Source: Paraglomus occultum (lineage: Eukaryota; Glomeromycota; Glomeromycetes; Paraglomerales; Paraglomeraceae). From it: DNA of 17,555 nucleotides. Location: positions 1 to 17,555 of the forward strand of contig CAJVPJ010000751.1 in assembly GCA_910592205.1 (NCBI GenBank), written 5' to 3'. Made by a program: the position numbers and the translations under genes. The notes under the pieces were generated by a model. The model was not told the origin of the DNA. It saw nothing but the letters and a program-made list of their open reading frames with translations, and ran no database searches. Shown in pieces: positions 17,450 through 17,555 of this stretch (position 1 is the stretch's first letter; each line of letters opens with the position of its first letter).

Positions 17450-17555
17450 AGTTTTTCATACCTGCAAGTTTACGAAGGAATCAGACATATATTCTTTTGG
17501 TATCATTATGTATTTGGTTGCAACTGGTGAACCGCCTTTTAGAAATCGGCAATTC

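Larger units (their letters stand above)
17023..17555 (+). pseudogene. Protein kinase relic, interrupted and truncated (runs off window end)
   Basis: The first segment (17023-17154) reads LNRNINKLMWKDKLKCLKNI, then YIHAAGLVHC, as in the alphaE helix and start of the catalytic loop. It then jumps to SISEFT and TGA, so the HRD-to-DFG stretch is missing. One frame over, GVLPFIAP (17168-17191) is the activation-loop/APE region. After a 237-bp insertion the reading resumes as PFIAPEVF, FTKESDIYSFG, IIMYLVATGEPPF (17433-17555), open to the window end. The TKESDIYSFG and ATGEPPF wording is typical of the TKL/SEL1-type kinases that are massively expanded in Glomeromycotina. The N-lobe is absent upstream: the frame is closed by TAG at 17020-17022 and the minus-strand relic starts at 16997. 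Catalytic residues are lost, so it is not an active kinase. Confidence 0.72.

Noticed and set aside
1-17555. tRNA genes, rRNA, CRISPR arrays, bacterial promoters or riboswitches
   Set aside because: Visual search found no GGTTCRANNCC-type B box with a matching acceptor stem, no spaced repeat array, and gene structure is clearly nuclear eukaryotic.

Overview
This window is eukaryotic nuclear DNA from an intron-rich, AT-rich early-diverging fungus. The most likely source is an arbuscular-mycorrhizal fungus (Glomeromycotina). The evidence is the short 60-100 nt introns with branch sites close to the acceptor, fungal-type versions of CWC27, ATG14, NF-YB/HAP3, POL1 and a NiCoT nickel transporter, a Crinkler-type NTPase, and a protein-kinase fragment of the kind hugely expanded in AM fungi. 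The species assignment is inference; I cannot run a search.

Positions 1-13168 are a compact housekeeping block in which genes alternate strand. It holds the 3' half of CWC27 (+), a TMEM14-family gene (-, 896-1653), ATG14 (+, 1831-3588), NF-YB/HAP3 (-, 3722-4459), DNA polymerase alpha catalytic subunit POL1 (+, 6136-11825, 23 exons rebuilt in frame, 1332 aa) and an intronless NiCoT transporter (-, 11870-13168). About 1.7 kb between NF-YB and POL1 holds the POL1 promoter and only doubtful exon-like pieces.

Positions 13169-17555 look like an accessory, decaying block. In order they hold: a weak-coding spacer; a Crinkler-like NTPase relic with a frameshift and a damaged P-loop (-, 14177-15093); a spliced coiled-coil coding stretch upstream of it (-, to 16073); a relic of a small basic/helix-turn-helix-like protein kept in one frame but broken by two TAA stops (-, 16380-16997); and a protein-kinase relic (+, 17023-17555) split by a 237-bp insertion flanked by 19-bp direct repeats that look like a target-site duplication.

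The strongest unusual signals are: (1) an apparent U12-type AT-AC intron in NF-YB, with the ATATCCTTT donor, a TCCTTGAC branch site and a terminal AC; (2) a 5-nt microexon in TMEM14; (3) the 237-bp insertion with 19-bp target-site duplication; (4) a 126-bp in-frame tandem duplication in the N-terminal region of POL1; (5) transition-like damage across the accessory genes. The housekeeping genes do not form one pathway: they serve splicing, autophagy, CCAAT-box transcription, replication and metal uptake. The accessory genes belong to families typically expanded in symbiotic fungi.
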